This document shows, piece by piece, positions 47,715 to 55,441 of a stretch of 64,000 nt of DNA. The DNA comes from Paenibacillus oryzisoli (GTDB lineage: Bacteria; Bacillota; Bacilli; Paenibacillales; NBRC-103111): the NCBI RefSeq assembly GCF_001653565.1, contig NZ_LYPB01000073.1, positions 170,896 to 234,895 on the forward strand. Direction: 5' to 3'. The notes under the pieces were generated by a model. It saw only the letters and a program-made list of their open reading frames with translations. It did no database searches and was not told where the DNA came from. The translations under genes and the position numbers were made by a program. The first letter of the stretch is position 1; the number at the start of each line of letters is the position of its first letter.

Positions 47715-48236
47715 CTATCTTCGCATTCTCCGTTCACGATAATATCGAATTAATAAATAACCTCCAATTGCTAATAAGAAGGTAACGAACACAAACCATT
47801 GGAATAGATTTTTATTTTTCCCAGACAGTTCAAATATGGGTTTCCCTGTTCCGAGCCCATTAACTTGTTTCTGGCTTACCTCAGACCACTCCTTTGAATT
47901 ACCACATATATTAGCTTCTAAATGACCATCACGTTGACTCGCGAAAATTAAGTAATCTTGACCTGTCTTAATATCCTTCCACATATTACCTACCAAAATC
48001 CCTTTTTCGATACGATCTGCGCTTCCTTTCCAAAGTGTCTTCACGCTAAAAGCTACAGTAAAATTGTAATTTAACGTATTCGAATTAAGAGCTGTACCCA
48101 TGAATACAACCTCACTATTCGCTAACTCTTCATTAAGTGATTTTGGAGGTACGCATGAAAGTGCACGGACAGGTTCATTCCATACAAAATGGAACAACGA
48201 ACTTATAAATAATAATGACAGAATAAGTTTTCTCAT
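47715..48236 (-). CDS. Secreted TIMP/netrin-like protein with C-terminal membrane anchor
   Basis: About 173 aa. Signal peptide ends near VRALS (about 26). The NTR-like fold begins SCVPPKSLNEELANSEVVFMG, the pattern of tissue-inhibitor-of-metalloproteinase domains (N-terminal Cys just after the signal), and continues to YLIFASQRDGHLEANICGNS. A TM helix (about 147-165) and RYYRERRMRR end the chain, so the domain is displayed outside the membrane. The start is an ATG at 48236 after AAAGGTGAT; a longer frame upstream is less likely. Bacterial members have no established function. Confidence 0.75.
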   Translation of the reverse strand: MRKLILSLLFISSLFHFVWNEPVRALSCVPPKSLNEELANSEVVFMGTALNSNTLNYNFTVAFSVKTLWKGSADRIEKGILVGNMWKDIKTGQDYLIFASQRDGHLEANICGNSKEWSEVSQKQVNGLGTGKPIFELSGKNKNLFQWFVFVTFLLAIGGYLLIRYYRERRMRR

Positions 48237-48275
48237 CTTATCACCTTTCCGATGTTTGATCTCCTGACATCCCAA

Positions 48276-48473
48276 CCTTTGCCGAAGACCTCAACTACAA
48301 CTTCCAGGATCAAGTCCAATTTATGAAATGCAAATTATTAAACGACTATGGTGGATAGTAAACCGAACCATTTACATTCCGACTTTTGTCTCGAATTGAA
48401 AAATTCGACTATCTGCCGCAAAGCAGATCCTAAACTATAATTCTTAGCGTAATAATTTGTTGGTTTATTTGTC
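48276..48473. other. Non-coding spacer with copy of an accessory-zone repeat
   Basis: No gene seen. The segment from 48413 (CTGCCGCAAAGCAGATC then TAAACTATA) matches 56329-56367 (CTACCGCGAAGCAGATC then TAAACTATA), a small hairpin-like dispersed repeat. Confidence 0.4.
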
Positions 48474-48580
48474 TAACTATTTGCCCAACGATCTTGTAAG
48501 AATATAATACCCAATATAACAGCAACTACAAAGCCGATGCCTGCAATCACCAGACGCATAAAAAATGGAATAAAAGGCAA
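48474..48580 (-). pseudogene. Short membrane-peptide frame, probable gene remnant
   Basis: Reads from TTG at 48580 (or ATG at 48559) to TAG at 48474: a single TM helix (RLVIAGIGFVVAVILGIIFL) plus QDRWANS. No ribosome binding site is visible. Could be a real micro-protein, but I favour the C-terminus of a decayed gene. Confidence 0.3.
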
Positions 48581-48624
48581 ATCAAATTATCACTAACAGT
48601 TTATAATTTCAACCTTATCGTCAG

Positions 48625-48687
48625 TTATTTGGACACGAAGTCGTCTGAATCACTAAGCTCCTTCCATAATGGAGGGACTGAATTCAC
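48625..48687 (-). pseudogene. N-terminal gene fragment with ribosome site
   Basis: GTG at 48687 follows a good AAAGGTGATT site and encodes VNSVPPLWKELSDSDDFVSK before TAA. In a second frame the text continues QITDDKVEIINC to another stop. It looks like the start of a gene broken by a frameshift; family not recognised. The next 130 nt upstream contain nothing further. Confidence 0.35.
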
Positions 48688-48757
48688 TTCTAATCACCTT
48701 TTCTACTCATAATTTCTAGTTCATTGTGTCTCTTCAAAGGGAAGATTATTTAAAATC

Positions 48758-48798
48758 AAAGAGAAGGAAACCCATAGTACTCGGGGTTCCTTCTCTTT
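48758..48798 (-). terminator. Terminator of the NmrA-like reductase gene
   Basis: AAAGAGAAGGAA pairs with TTCCTTCTCTTT around a loop, 25 nt after the stop; followed by a T-rich run on the minus strand. Confidence 0.8.
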
Positions 48799-48822
48799 TC
48801 ACACAGCTATTGTTTTGGATGA

Positions 48823-49584
48823 TTACGCATGGACTATAGTACGCTTAAGCCAATCGTTTAAGTGCGTCGTGGTAATGCGCGGGTTGCTACCAGTTGGAAC
48901 AAGGGATTGATCATTCACTTCTACGGAGCCGTAGTAAACCGCATTGGGGTCTGTGACAACCTGGCGTTTGTCTTGCGTTGCTTTAAAATATTGTCGAACA
49001 AGTTCGTCCATACGAATCTGATCGGGTCCAGCCACATCGACAATGCCATTCACTGGTGAAGCAAGTGTGAAATCGGCTAGCGCGGCTGCAACATCATCCG
49101 AAACGATAGGCTGCATAAGAGCAGAAGGCAAACGAACGGTGTCTCCTACTGTAGCCACATCCGCGATACCGCCGATGAACTCGAAGAACTGCGTAGCGCG
49201 CACGATTGTATAAGGAACCTTGGAATTCTGAATGAGTTCTTCTTGAGCCATTTTAGCACGGAAATAACCACTTTGAAGAAGGCGTTCAGTACCAACAACT
49301 GACAACGCAACATGATGACTTACGCCAGCAGTTGCTTCAGCAGCAAGAAGGTTCGTATTTGACGTAACGAAGAAATCCAAAACGGCTTGGTCTTCCCAGG
49401 AAGGTGCGTTTGACACGTCGACAACAACCTGCGCGCCGCTAAGCGCTTCGGCCAGCCCCTCACCCGTAATTGTATTAACACCCAAAGAAGGTGAAGCTGC
49501 CAATACCTCGTGACCAAGCTGACGCAGGTTGTTTACAAGTTTTTTCCCGATGAGTCCACTACCGCCGATAACTACAATTTTCAT
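48823..49584 (-). CDS. NmrA/SDR-like NAD(P)-binding oxidoreductase
   Basis: 253 aa. It opens MKIVVIGGSGLIGKKLV, the GxxGxxG dinucleotide-binding loop of atypical short-chain dehydrogenases of the NmrA type, and continues with VVVDVSNAPSWED and HHVALSVVG. The classical YxxxK is replaced by YFRAKMAQEE, which keeps Y..K spacing. Such proteins reduce small ketones or quinones or sense redox state. AAGGAGG precedes the ATG. Single gene with its own terminator. Confidence 0.88.
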   Translation of the reverse strand: MKIVVIGGSGLIGKKLVNNLRQLGHEVLAASPSLGVNTITGEGLAEALSGAQVVVDVSNAPSWEDQAVLDFFVTSNTNLLAAEATAGVSHHVALSVVGTERLLQSGYFRAKMAQEELIQNSKVPYTIVRATQFFEFIGGIADVATVGDTVRLPSALMQPIVSDDVAAALADFTLASPVNGIVDVAGPDQIRMDELVRQYFKATQDKRQVVTDPNAVYYGSVEVNDQSLVPTGSNPRITTTHLNDWLKRTIVHA

Positions 49585-49939
49585 ATTGATGCCTCCTTGT
49601 TTATATTTATTAATAAAGGTTTGTCATGTTTTCTCTTCTTATTTGTTTAATACTATAAAGACAATTGGCGACTTGAATGTGTGACATCCAATATTTTATA
49701 ATTCCCCTTCGCTCATATCCGATATCCATCTTATTTAAATTCCTCACCAGTAAAAGCAAACAGTGATAGAAAGAACAACATGGAAACAAGAAAAAATACA
49801 CCCATAGATGTTTTCAAAAAAATCATGCATTAAACTATCCAGCCCGATACTTCGAAAGACGAATTTCGCCTTACACCAAAACCCAATAAAAAAAAGACGC
49901 AAAAATCGCGTCTTTAGAGAGTAAACTTTATATTCAACT
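49585..49939. other. Intergenic spacer with terminator; no gene seen
   Basis: Only short frames lacking ribosome sites are present. At 49885-49915 AAAGACGC / GCGTCTTT forms a terminator for the SDR gene to the right, with a long T run on the minus strand. Upstream sequence near 49630-49700 probably holds the promoter of the NmrA-like gene, but I cannot place its boxes with confidence. Confidence 0.5.
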
Positions 49940-50704
49940 TTACCAAGCGGTTGCTCCACCGTCGACGACGTAGTTAGCTCCTGTGATGTACGACGCCCGA
50001 TCAGATGCCAGAAATACTGCTAATTCTACAAGCTCTTCCGGTTTACCAAAACGTTTGAGAAGCGTCTTCTTCGTTATCGCATCTCTGGCCTCTTGGTTGT
50101 CTCCAAGATCGCGATCACTAGCCGGGGTTAGAAATGGCCCCGGGCTGATCGTCACGGCACGGATACCGTGGGGGGCGCCTTCAAGTGCCAATTGTCGCGT
50201 CATGGCAATGACGCCGGCTTTCGCTGCGCTGTGTCCGATCATCGGAGGAATTTCCCCGGCGATGATCCCTGAGATGGACGCGACATTAATAATGACGCCA
50301 CCACCGCGCTCAACCAGATGCGGCCATGCGAATTTCGAGACGAAGAAAGGAATGTCGAGTTCGCCGGCGATCGTTTTCCGCCAATCTTCAACAGAGAAAT
50401 CTGGCATCGGTCCGAAGTATTGGATCGCCGCATTGTTATAGACGACATCGAGCCCACCATAAACTGCCACGGCTTCTTCCACCATTTTCCGAGCCTGTTC
50501 AGGATCCGTAAGGTCAATAGGTGCAACAGCCGTCATCTCACCATCGGCTTGACGAACAAGTTCAACAGTCTCATTGTTGGCATTCACATTGATATCAGAT
50601 CCAACTACCTTGGCCCCTTCTCGAGCAAAGGCAAGTGCCGCTACGCGTCCTAAGCCACCGCCGGTACCAGTAACCAATACAACTTTATTGTCAAGTATGC
50701 CCAT
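49940..50704 (-). CDS. Short-chain dehydrogenase/reductase, catalytic Tyr replaced by His
   Basis: 254 aa, classical SDR. TGTGGGLG cofactor loop (about 13-20), NNAA motif, catalytic Ser in NVASISG. The expected YxxxK reads HSAAK (codon CAC), so the general-base Tyr is missing. Start is the ATG at 50704 after AAGGAGG; the longer frame upstream lacks a site. It lies 43 nt after the LLM oxidoreductase gene, with a terminator after it, so the two are probably co-transcribed. Confidence 0.88.
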   Translation of the reverse strand: MGILDNKVVLVTGTGGGLGRVAALAFAREGAKVVGSDINVNANNETVELVRQADGEMTAVAPIDLTDPEQARKMVEEAVAVYGGLDVVYNNAAIQYFGPMPDFSVEDWRKTIAGELDIPFFVSKFAWPHLVERGGGVIINVASISGIIAGEIPPMIGHSAAKAGVIAMTRQLALEGAPHGIRAVTISPGPFLTPASDRDLGDNQEARDAITKKTLLKRFGKPEELVELAVFLASDRASYITGANYVVDGGATAW

Positions 50705-50747
50705 GTTGAATCCTCCTTTGTTGTAAAAACTCAGCATATGGTTATTT

Positions 50748-51809
50748 TTATCTGACGTTTTGCTCCATTGCTTCCAATCTTGCAACCTCTTCCCGAACGC
50801 GAGGGGCTACTTCTGTCCCCAACAGTTCAATGGCTCTCATCACTTGCTCATGCGGCATGGTGCCCACAGGTAAGTGCAAGAAGAAACGGGAGAAGCCTAA
50901 ATGCTGGCGCATATAAATGATTTTCTTCGCCACCGTTTCGGAATCGCCGACGTATAACGCACCTTCTAGCGTGCGTGAGGCATCGAAACCTGCACGCGTA
51001 TATTGAGACCAGCCGCGCTCTCTCGCAAAATAATTAAACGATGCCTGAGTGGGAGGAAAAAACTGATCCACTGCAAGTGAAGTACTATCAGCAACGAATC
51101 CTAGCGAGTGTACAGCTATTTTTAATTTGGCTGGATCGTGTCCTGCTTGAGCGGCCGCTTTTTTATAGATTGGAATCAATGGTGCAAAATGCATAGGACT
51201 ACCACCAATAATGGCCAATACTAGAGGCAATCCAAGCATACCGGCTCTTATAGCGGAGCCTGTATTCCCCCCGCTGCCCAGCCAGATCGGCATTTGATCC
51301 TGAACTGGACGAGGGTACACGCCAAGATTCGTAAAGGCCGGACGATGTCCTCCTCGCCATGACACTTTCTCCGACTCCCTTAACTTTAATAACAGTTCCA
51401 GTTTTTCCTCGAAAAGTTCTTCATAGTCTTTCAAATCATACCCAAACAATGGGAAGGCATCGACCATCGAGCCTCTACCCGCGATTATTTCCGCGCGGCC
51501 GTTTGAAATCCCATCGAGTGTAGCGAATTGCTGAAACAACCGAACAGGATCAACAGCAGAGAGTACCGTTACCGAGCTCGTAAGCCGAATTCTTTTCGTC
51601 AAGGCCGCGCCTGCCGCCAAAATTACAGCCGTAGCGGAATCCGCAAATTCCTTCCTATGATGCTCACCGACGCCAAAGACATCCAACCCAACTTGATCCG
51701 CGAGCACGATCTCTTCCACAACCTCACGCAAACGCTGTGCATGGCTTATCGTTTCGCCTGTTTGAGCATCCGGTGTGGTTTCAACAAACGTATCTACACC
51801 AATCTCCAT
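50748..51809 (-). CDS. LLM class flavin-dependent oxidoreductase
   Basis: About 353 aa. Luciferase-like TIM-barrel with the signature GVGEHHRKEFADSATAVILA near 45-65 and GRGSMVDAFPLFGYD. Uses FMN (or F420) to oxidise small substrates. I chose the ATG at 51809, about 8 nt after AAGGGGG. The frame extends without a stop into a MarR fossil upstream, a relic rather than true coding sequence. The SDR gene follows in the same direction. Confidence 0.88.
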   Translation of the reverse strand: MEIGVDTFVETTPDAQTGETISHAQRLREVVEEIVLADQVGLDVFGVGEHHRKEFADSATAVILAAGAALTKRIRLTSSVTVLSAVDPVRLFQQFATLDGISNGRAEIIAGRGSMVDAFPLFGYDLKDYEELFEEKLELLLKLRESEKVSWRGGHRPAFTNLGVYPRPVQDQMPIWLGSGGNTGSAIRAGMLGLPLVLAIIGGSPMHFAPLIPIYKKAAAQAGHDPAKLKIAVHSLGFVADSTSLAVDQFFPPTQASFNYFARERGWSQYTRAGFDASRTLEGALYVGDSETVAKKIIYMRQHLGFSRFFLHLPVGTMPHEQVMRAIELLGTEVAPRVREEVARLEAMEQNVR

Positions 51810-51873
51810 TTTCATTTCCCCCTTACGCGAAATAGTAGTACTTTTTATTAAACAGATTGCCGTGGCTTTCAAA

Positions 51874-51979
51874 AGCCGTTCTACGAGCCCCTTTTTCTCT
51901 AATTTATCGATAACGTACGTGATGCTTCCGCTTGGGATCTTAAATCAAGAGCTTTCCCTTCAGCATCGCTTTCAGTCAT
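51874..51979 (-). pseudogene. MarR-family regulator fossil
   Basis: On the minus strand IPSGSITYVIDKLEKKGLVE matches the recognition helix and wing of MarR-type regulators, and MTESDAEGKALDL lies just before it in another frame. Start, dimerisation helices and wing end are missing. The surviving frame runs straight into the LLM oxidoreductase frame, marking an old regulator truncated at its C-terminal side. Confidence 0.65.
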
Positions 51980-51992
51980 TCGTCTACCACCT

Positions 51993-52343
51993 TTATAGAG
52001 TATTCCAGTTCAAGCTGATGACAACTAAGGCCAGTATCAACAAGATGAAAGGCATCATTGCTTTTGCCGCTGGATCATTAACACGAACTAAATGGATAAG
52101 GACTGCAACAACCATCGTTACTGCGATCAATATTCCTCCTACCAGAGCATATGGATCAACCCAAATGCCAACAATAATAATAACGGCTGAAATGATTTCG
52201 ACCATGCCTGTAAAAATCCTTGTTCCTGATGACAGCCTGTATCGCTTAAATTCCTCAACCATCTGCTTGCCAAATTTCATGAGGCCAAATAAAACAAACC
52301 CAAGCCCCAAAACACTCTGTAGAATAATAGATAAAATATGCAT
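51993..52343 (-). CDS. DoxX-like membrane protein
   Basis: 116 aa with four predicted TM segments. SVLGLGFVLFGLMKFGKQMVEEF is the DoxX opening, followed by TGMVEIISAVIIIVGIWVDP. DoxX proteins often accompany quinone- or thiol-stress genes (for example MhqP and CatD in Bacillus). Next to a MarR fossil and two oxidoreductases, it fits an electrophile-stress cluster. GGAGGAG precedes the ATG. Confidence 0.85.
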   Translation of the reverse strand: MHILSIILQSVLGLGFVLFGLMKFGKQMVEEFKRYRLSSGTRIFTGMVEIISAVIIIVGIWVDPYALVGGILIAVTMVVAVLIHLVRVNDPAAKAMMPFILLILALVVISLNWNTL

Positions 52344-52373
52344 CCTACAACCACTCCTCCGTATAATATTAGC

Positions 52374-52405
52374 TAGAATTATATATCCTAAAATTATTTA
52401 TTCTA
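52374..52405 (-). promoter_or_regulatory. Inverted repeat at DoxX promoter
   Basis: TAGAAT (52374-52379) and ATTCTA (52400-52405) flank an AT-rich centre 30-60 nt before the DoxX start. The placement suits an operator, possibly for the lost MarR regulator. Confidence 0.35.
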
Positions 52406-52454
52406 ACAATATGAAATATAATACGATTCTTTGAAGCTGTCAACATGAAAATAG

Positions 52455-52664
52455 TCATTGTACCGAAACATAAAAAAGCCAGGTCGAAGTTATTCCGACC
52501 TGGTTCTCTATTTCGTTATCTTTTAACTCATCAATGATAGCCCAGCCGGTATAATCTTCCTCGCCGTAATTCGGACATGTACGAATGAAAGTACCGATAG
52601 AATTGAATCTCCCCGCAAGCATATTAACCGCCATCATTTGCTTCTCGCAGGCAATTGCTAACAT
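52455..52664 (-). CDS. Possible small or truncated protein downstream of HIT gene
   Basis: A 69-aa frame 9 nt after the HIT stop. The first ~50 residues (MAVNMLAGRFNSIGTFIRTC, YGEEDYTGWAIIDELKD) look protein-like. The last part is read through the terminator hairpin at 52472-52505, so the natural C-terminus is probably lost. Not recognised; could be a remnant. Confidence 0.3.
   Translation of the reverse strand: MLAIACEKQMMAVNMLAGRFNSIGTFIRTCPNYGEEDYTGWAIIDELKDNEIENQVGITSTWLFYVSVQ
52472..52505 (-). terminator. Terminator downstream of HIT gene
   Basis: CCAGGTCG / CGACCTGG stem with a 9-nt loop, followed by TTTTTT on the minus strand. Confidence 0.8.
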
Positions 52665-52673
52665 TTTCAGCCG

Positions 52674-53108
52674 CTAGTACTGCGTTTCGCCATTAACTTT
52701 CTGATTGTTTTTAAATAAGTACCGAATCCCTTTTCCCGCCATTGGTTCGTCAGCATATCGAGGAATTACATGTAAATGTGAATGAAAAACATGTTGTCCT
52801 CCCACATGACCACAATTCCATCCAACATTGTAACCATCTGGTTTGTAATTCCGATCCAAATACAGCTTAACTTCATGTAGTAACTGATATGTTTCATTCC
52901 ATTCATCTTGAGTTAAGTCAAAAACAGTTTCCCTATGTTCTTTAGGGACAATAATACCGGCACCTTTAATTTCTTGTTCTTTAAGCAAAGTATAAATACA
53001 TCTTTCATTGCTCAATATGACTTCATGACTGTTATCATCGAAAATATTGCAATATGGACAGTTAAGCAAACTCCACACCTCACAGAATAATTGCTGATCT
53101 AAACACAC
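52674..53108 (-). CDS. HIT (histidine triad) family protein
   Basis: Up to 144 aa. CPYCNIFDDNS (Zn-type CxxC) opens the fold; the catalytic triad HSHLHVIPR (H-x-H-x-H) lies near 115-123, preceded by NVGWNCGHVGGQHVF. HIT hydrolases and transferases act on nucleotide conjugates such as Ap4A or AMP-lysine. The GTG at 53108 is poorly placed for a ribosome site; TTG at 53069 (about six bases after GAGGTG) is a good alternative and still keeps the whole fold. Confidence 0.88.
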   Translation of the reverse strand: MCLDQQLFCEVWSLLNCPYCNIFDDNSHEVILSNERCIYTLLKEQEIKGAGIIVPKEHRETVFDLTQDEWNETYQLLHEVKLYLDRNYKPDGYNVGWNCGHVGGQHVFHSHLHVIPRYADEPMAGKGIRYLFKNNQKVNGETQY

Positions 53109-53154
53109 TAACCAACATTATGAACCTCCAAGCCCCCTGATGTTGTTAGATCCC

Positions 53155-53700
53155 TTACAAATTCCTCTCAAACAATAACCCGAGATGTTCAGCCAAGACA
53201 TGATGCGGGATCGGCTTATTATTAGTAAACCACCATTCCACTACCCCGACGAATGCGGATGCTACAAACCTCACGATTAACTCATCTTTTAATCCCTGGT
53301 TTTTCCCCTTGGTGACGTCTACCTCTTGCTTAAATTGTTCAATAAGAAAGTCAAGGAACCGATTCCGAAAAAAAGGAGCTCCTTTACTTGCTAGCATTAA
53401 CGAAAATAAAGAATAGTTCCTTTCGAAATATTCAGTCCATAGCGGTGAGCCGCTAAAATAGTCTAGATCTGCTCCCATTATGCAAATTTCCCGGAGCTCA
53501 TTAATATGCGACTCAACAAGCTTATCGAGTAAATCATATTTGTCTAAGTAATGAAGGTAAATGGTCCCCCTACTCACATTGGCCCTATCGGATATGTCTC
53601 GAATCGTAATGTCGTCGAAATTCTTTTCAGACATCAAATCTATAACCGCGTTCTTGATTGCTTCTTGCGTTTTACCTATTCTTCGATCCACTTTAGACAT
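53155..53700 (-). CDS. TetR/AcrR family transcriptional regulator
   Basis: 181 aa from the ATG at 53700; the frame is open upstream but those codons look non-native. N-terminal TetR HTH: RIGKTQEAIKNAVIDLM, then ITIRDISDRANVSRGTIYLH. The C-terminal ligand domain resembles the PF14278 type (VGVVEWWFTNNKPIPHHVLA). It is divergent from an alpha/beta hydrolase gene, its likely target; an inverted repeat TGTTCAT-N20-ATGAACA sits between them. Confidence 0.88.
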   Translation of the reverse strand: MSKVDRRIGKTQEAIKNAVIDLMSEKNFDDITIRDISDRANVSRGTIYLHYLDKYDLLDKLVESHINELREICIMGADLDYFSGSPLWTEYFERNYSLFSLMLASKGAPFFRNRFLDFLIEQFKQEVDVTKGKNQGLKDELIVRFVASAFVGVVEWWFTNNKPIPHHVLAEHLGLLFERNL

Positions 53701-53817
53701 CAAATTCACCAGACTTTCAAGAAATAATAGACAATGTTCTAACCTTTGTTCACTAATTAACAATTCGCGCTGATCTAACAATTGTGGTTCTTCTGTACCT
53801 GAATATAATTATATACA

Positions 53818-53851
53818 TGTTCATAAATGAATCAATGTATATTAATGAACA
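53818..53851. promoter_or_regulatory. Probable TetR operator
   Basis: TGTTCAT (53818-53824) and ATGAACA (53845-53851) form an inverted repeat with AT-rich centre in the divergent spacer, immediately upstream of the regulator gene. Autoregulation and control of the hydrolase are inferred. Confidence 0.5.
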
Positions 53852-54014
53852 AAAGTTGATTTATGAATAGGAGGTTGACGCTGAGATAAAAAGAAGGTTG
53901 CCATCTGGTGGCGCACATCATTATGGAGTTTAATTTGAAGGATAATTTGCCGTACCTACCTATGTGCAAAGATGTTTTGAAAAGACCAAAACAAAAAAAT
54001 GGAGGAATTAAAAT

Positions 54015-54956
54015 ATGCAAAATTATATGAAAATGGACGTCACCTTCGAGAGTGCTGGAGTGAAGATCGCCGGACATCTATACACTCCAAAAGGAGAGGT
54101 TGGCGGTCCGCGCCCTGCGATCGTCGTCGGCCATCCCGGGACCGGTGTAAAGGAGCAGAGCGCTGGACTCTACGCGAAACGGCTTGCCGAGCAAGGCCTC
54201 ATAACACTTACCTTTGATGCAGCCTATCAGGGAGAAAGCGAAGGCGAGCCAAGGGGAATGGAGGACCCCGCCCATAGAGTGGAGGACTTCAAAGCCGCTA
54301 TCTCGTTCCTTAGCACACGCAACGAAGTCGACCCGGAACGCATCGGCGCGCTTGGCAGCTGCGCTTCGGGCGGTTACGTTATTCCGGCTACGGTTACCGA
54401 TTACCGCATTAAGGCTGTTGCCACTGTTAGCGCGGCCGACATCCATCTTCAATTCCGTAACGGAAGTGACGGCAAACAGGACCCTGCCGTTTTCAGGAGC
54501 ATGCTCGATGCTGCGGCGCAGGCTCGTACTTCGGAAGCTCGCGGAGAAGGAATCAGCGTGTTTCCGATCTTCCCTGAGACCGAAGACCAAGCTCGTGCAA
54601 TAGGTGATTTGCATGCCTTCGAGGGATGGGAATACTACTGCACCGACCGCGCGCAGCACCCACGCTCGGCTAAGTTCTTTACCTGGAACAGTATTGACCG
54701 AATCGCCTATTTTGAAGCATTCCGGTTCATTGACCAGATCTCTCCTCGCCCGCTCCTCATGATCGCCGGAAATCAAGCGGTCACGTCGTGGATGACGACC
54801 GAAGCCATTGCGAACGCAAAAGAGCCGAAGGAACTGTTTTGGATAGATGGCGCCACCCATGTCGATACTTACGACAAAGACGAGTACGTAACGACTGCGG
54901 CTTCGAAGCTCACGGAGTTTTTTTGTACAAATCTCTCCCCATCCGGCTTGGTTTAG
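54015..54956 (+). CDS. Alpha/beta hydrolase, dienelactone-hydrolase-like
   Basis: 313 aa, cytosolic. Oxyanion region VVGHPGTGVKEQ near 38-48, AYQGESEG near 70-77, nucleophile elbow LGSCASGGY with Cys about 116 (dienelactone-hydrolase type; Ser118 is an alternative), His in GATHVDTYD near 281. Resembles the YcjY-type branch with an inserted cap domain. TGGAGG lies 9 nt before the ATG. Divergent TetR gene; substrate unknown. Confidence 0.87.
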   Translation: MQNYMKMDVTFESAGVKIAGHLYTPKGEVGGPRPAIVVGHPGTGVKEQSAGLYAKRLAEQGLITLTFDAAYQGESEGEPRGMEDPAHRVEDFKAAISFLSTRNEVDPERIGALGSCASGGYVIPATVTDYRIKAVATVSAADIHLQFRNGSDGKQDPAVFRSMLDAAAQARTSEARGEGISVFPIFPETEDQARAIGDLHAFEGWEYYCTDRAQHPRSAKFFTWNSIDRIAYFEAFRFIDQISPRPLLMIAGNQAVTSWMTTEAIANAKEPKELFWIDGATHVDTYDKDEYVTTAASKLTEFFCTNLSPSGLV

Positions 54957-55260
54957 ACAGATTTACCTCGGAACGGTGAGCTGAAGTGTTTTTAATACAG
55001 AAGGTGTTACGATCATAAAGTTAGGAATGGATTGAACAGGAGAATCATGACGCTAACGGGCATAGCGGAACGCATGTCCTACTCTCTAGCATAGCTAGCG
55101 CGAGAGACTCACCGGTGGAGAAAGACCGAGTAATTCTATCAATCCGTAGTTGAAGGAGAGCCTCTCGTTCGTTGTCGGCAATCTACCCTTGTTTTATGAC
55201 GTCACTAGATATAGCATAACGCGGCTGCCGATCAATGCCGACAGCCGCGTCTTAGTTATG
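54957..55260. other. Structured non-coding segment with a leader-like mini-frame
   Basis: At 55047-55094 ATG (after AGGAGA) encodes MTLTGIAERMSYSLA and a stop; the stop lies in an inverted repeat CTCTCTAGC / GCGCGAGAG. Another hairpin ACGCGGCTG / CAGCCGCGT (about 55218-55250) looks like a terminator. No rightward gene follows within range, so the segment may be the leader of a lost gene. Confidence 0.35.
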
Positions 55261-55302
55261 TGTTGAACTATCGTTTCTTGTTACTTTAACGGACAAAGGT
55301 GT

Positions 55303-55380
55303 TTATAGTGGTTTTAGAATTCTGTTTCCAATAAATACATAAGTCAGCAAGCCAGCAGGAATCAATAGTGCATCAAGTCC
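55303..55380 (-). pseudogene. C-terminal membrane-protein fragment
   Basis: A 25-codon open stretch ending at 55303 encodes LDALLIPAGLLTYVFIGNRI and KPL, a single TM end. A stop precedes it and there is no start. Probable relic, family unknown. Confidence 0.3.
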
Positions 55381-55441
55381 TCCTTATGTCTGACCCTTTT
55401 TGACCCGACTACTAAACGAAACAAATGATTTTTGAATACAT

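Noticed and set aside
49610..49959. Small minus-strand frames of 63-71 aa
   Set aside because: No ribosome sites; one overlaps the terminator and the end of the SDR gene.
54078..54860. 260-aa minus-strand frame
   Set aside because: Antisense shadow of the alpha/beta hydrolase gene in GC-richer DNA; the plus-strand protein has clear motifs.
54990..55220. Group II intron or known riboswitch
   Set aside because: No domain V, intron boundary or recognised aptamer core could be found; kept only as an unexplained structured segment.
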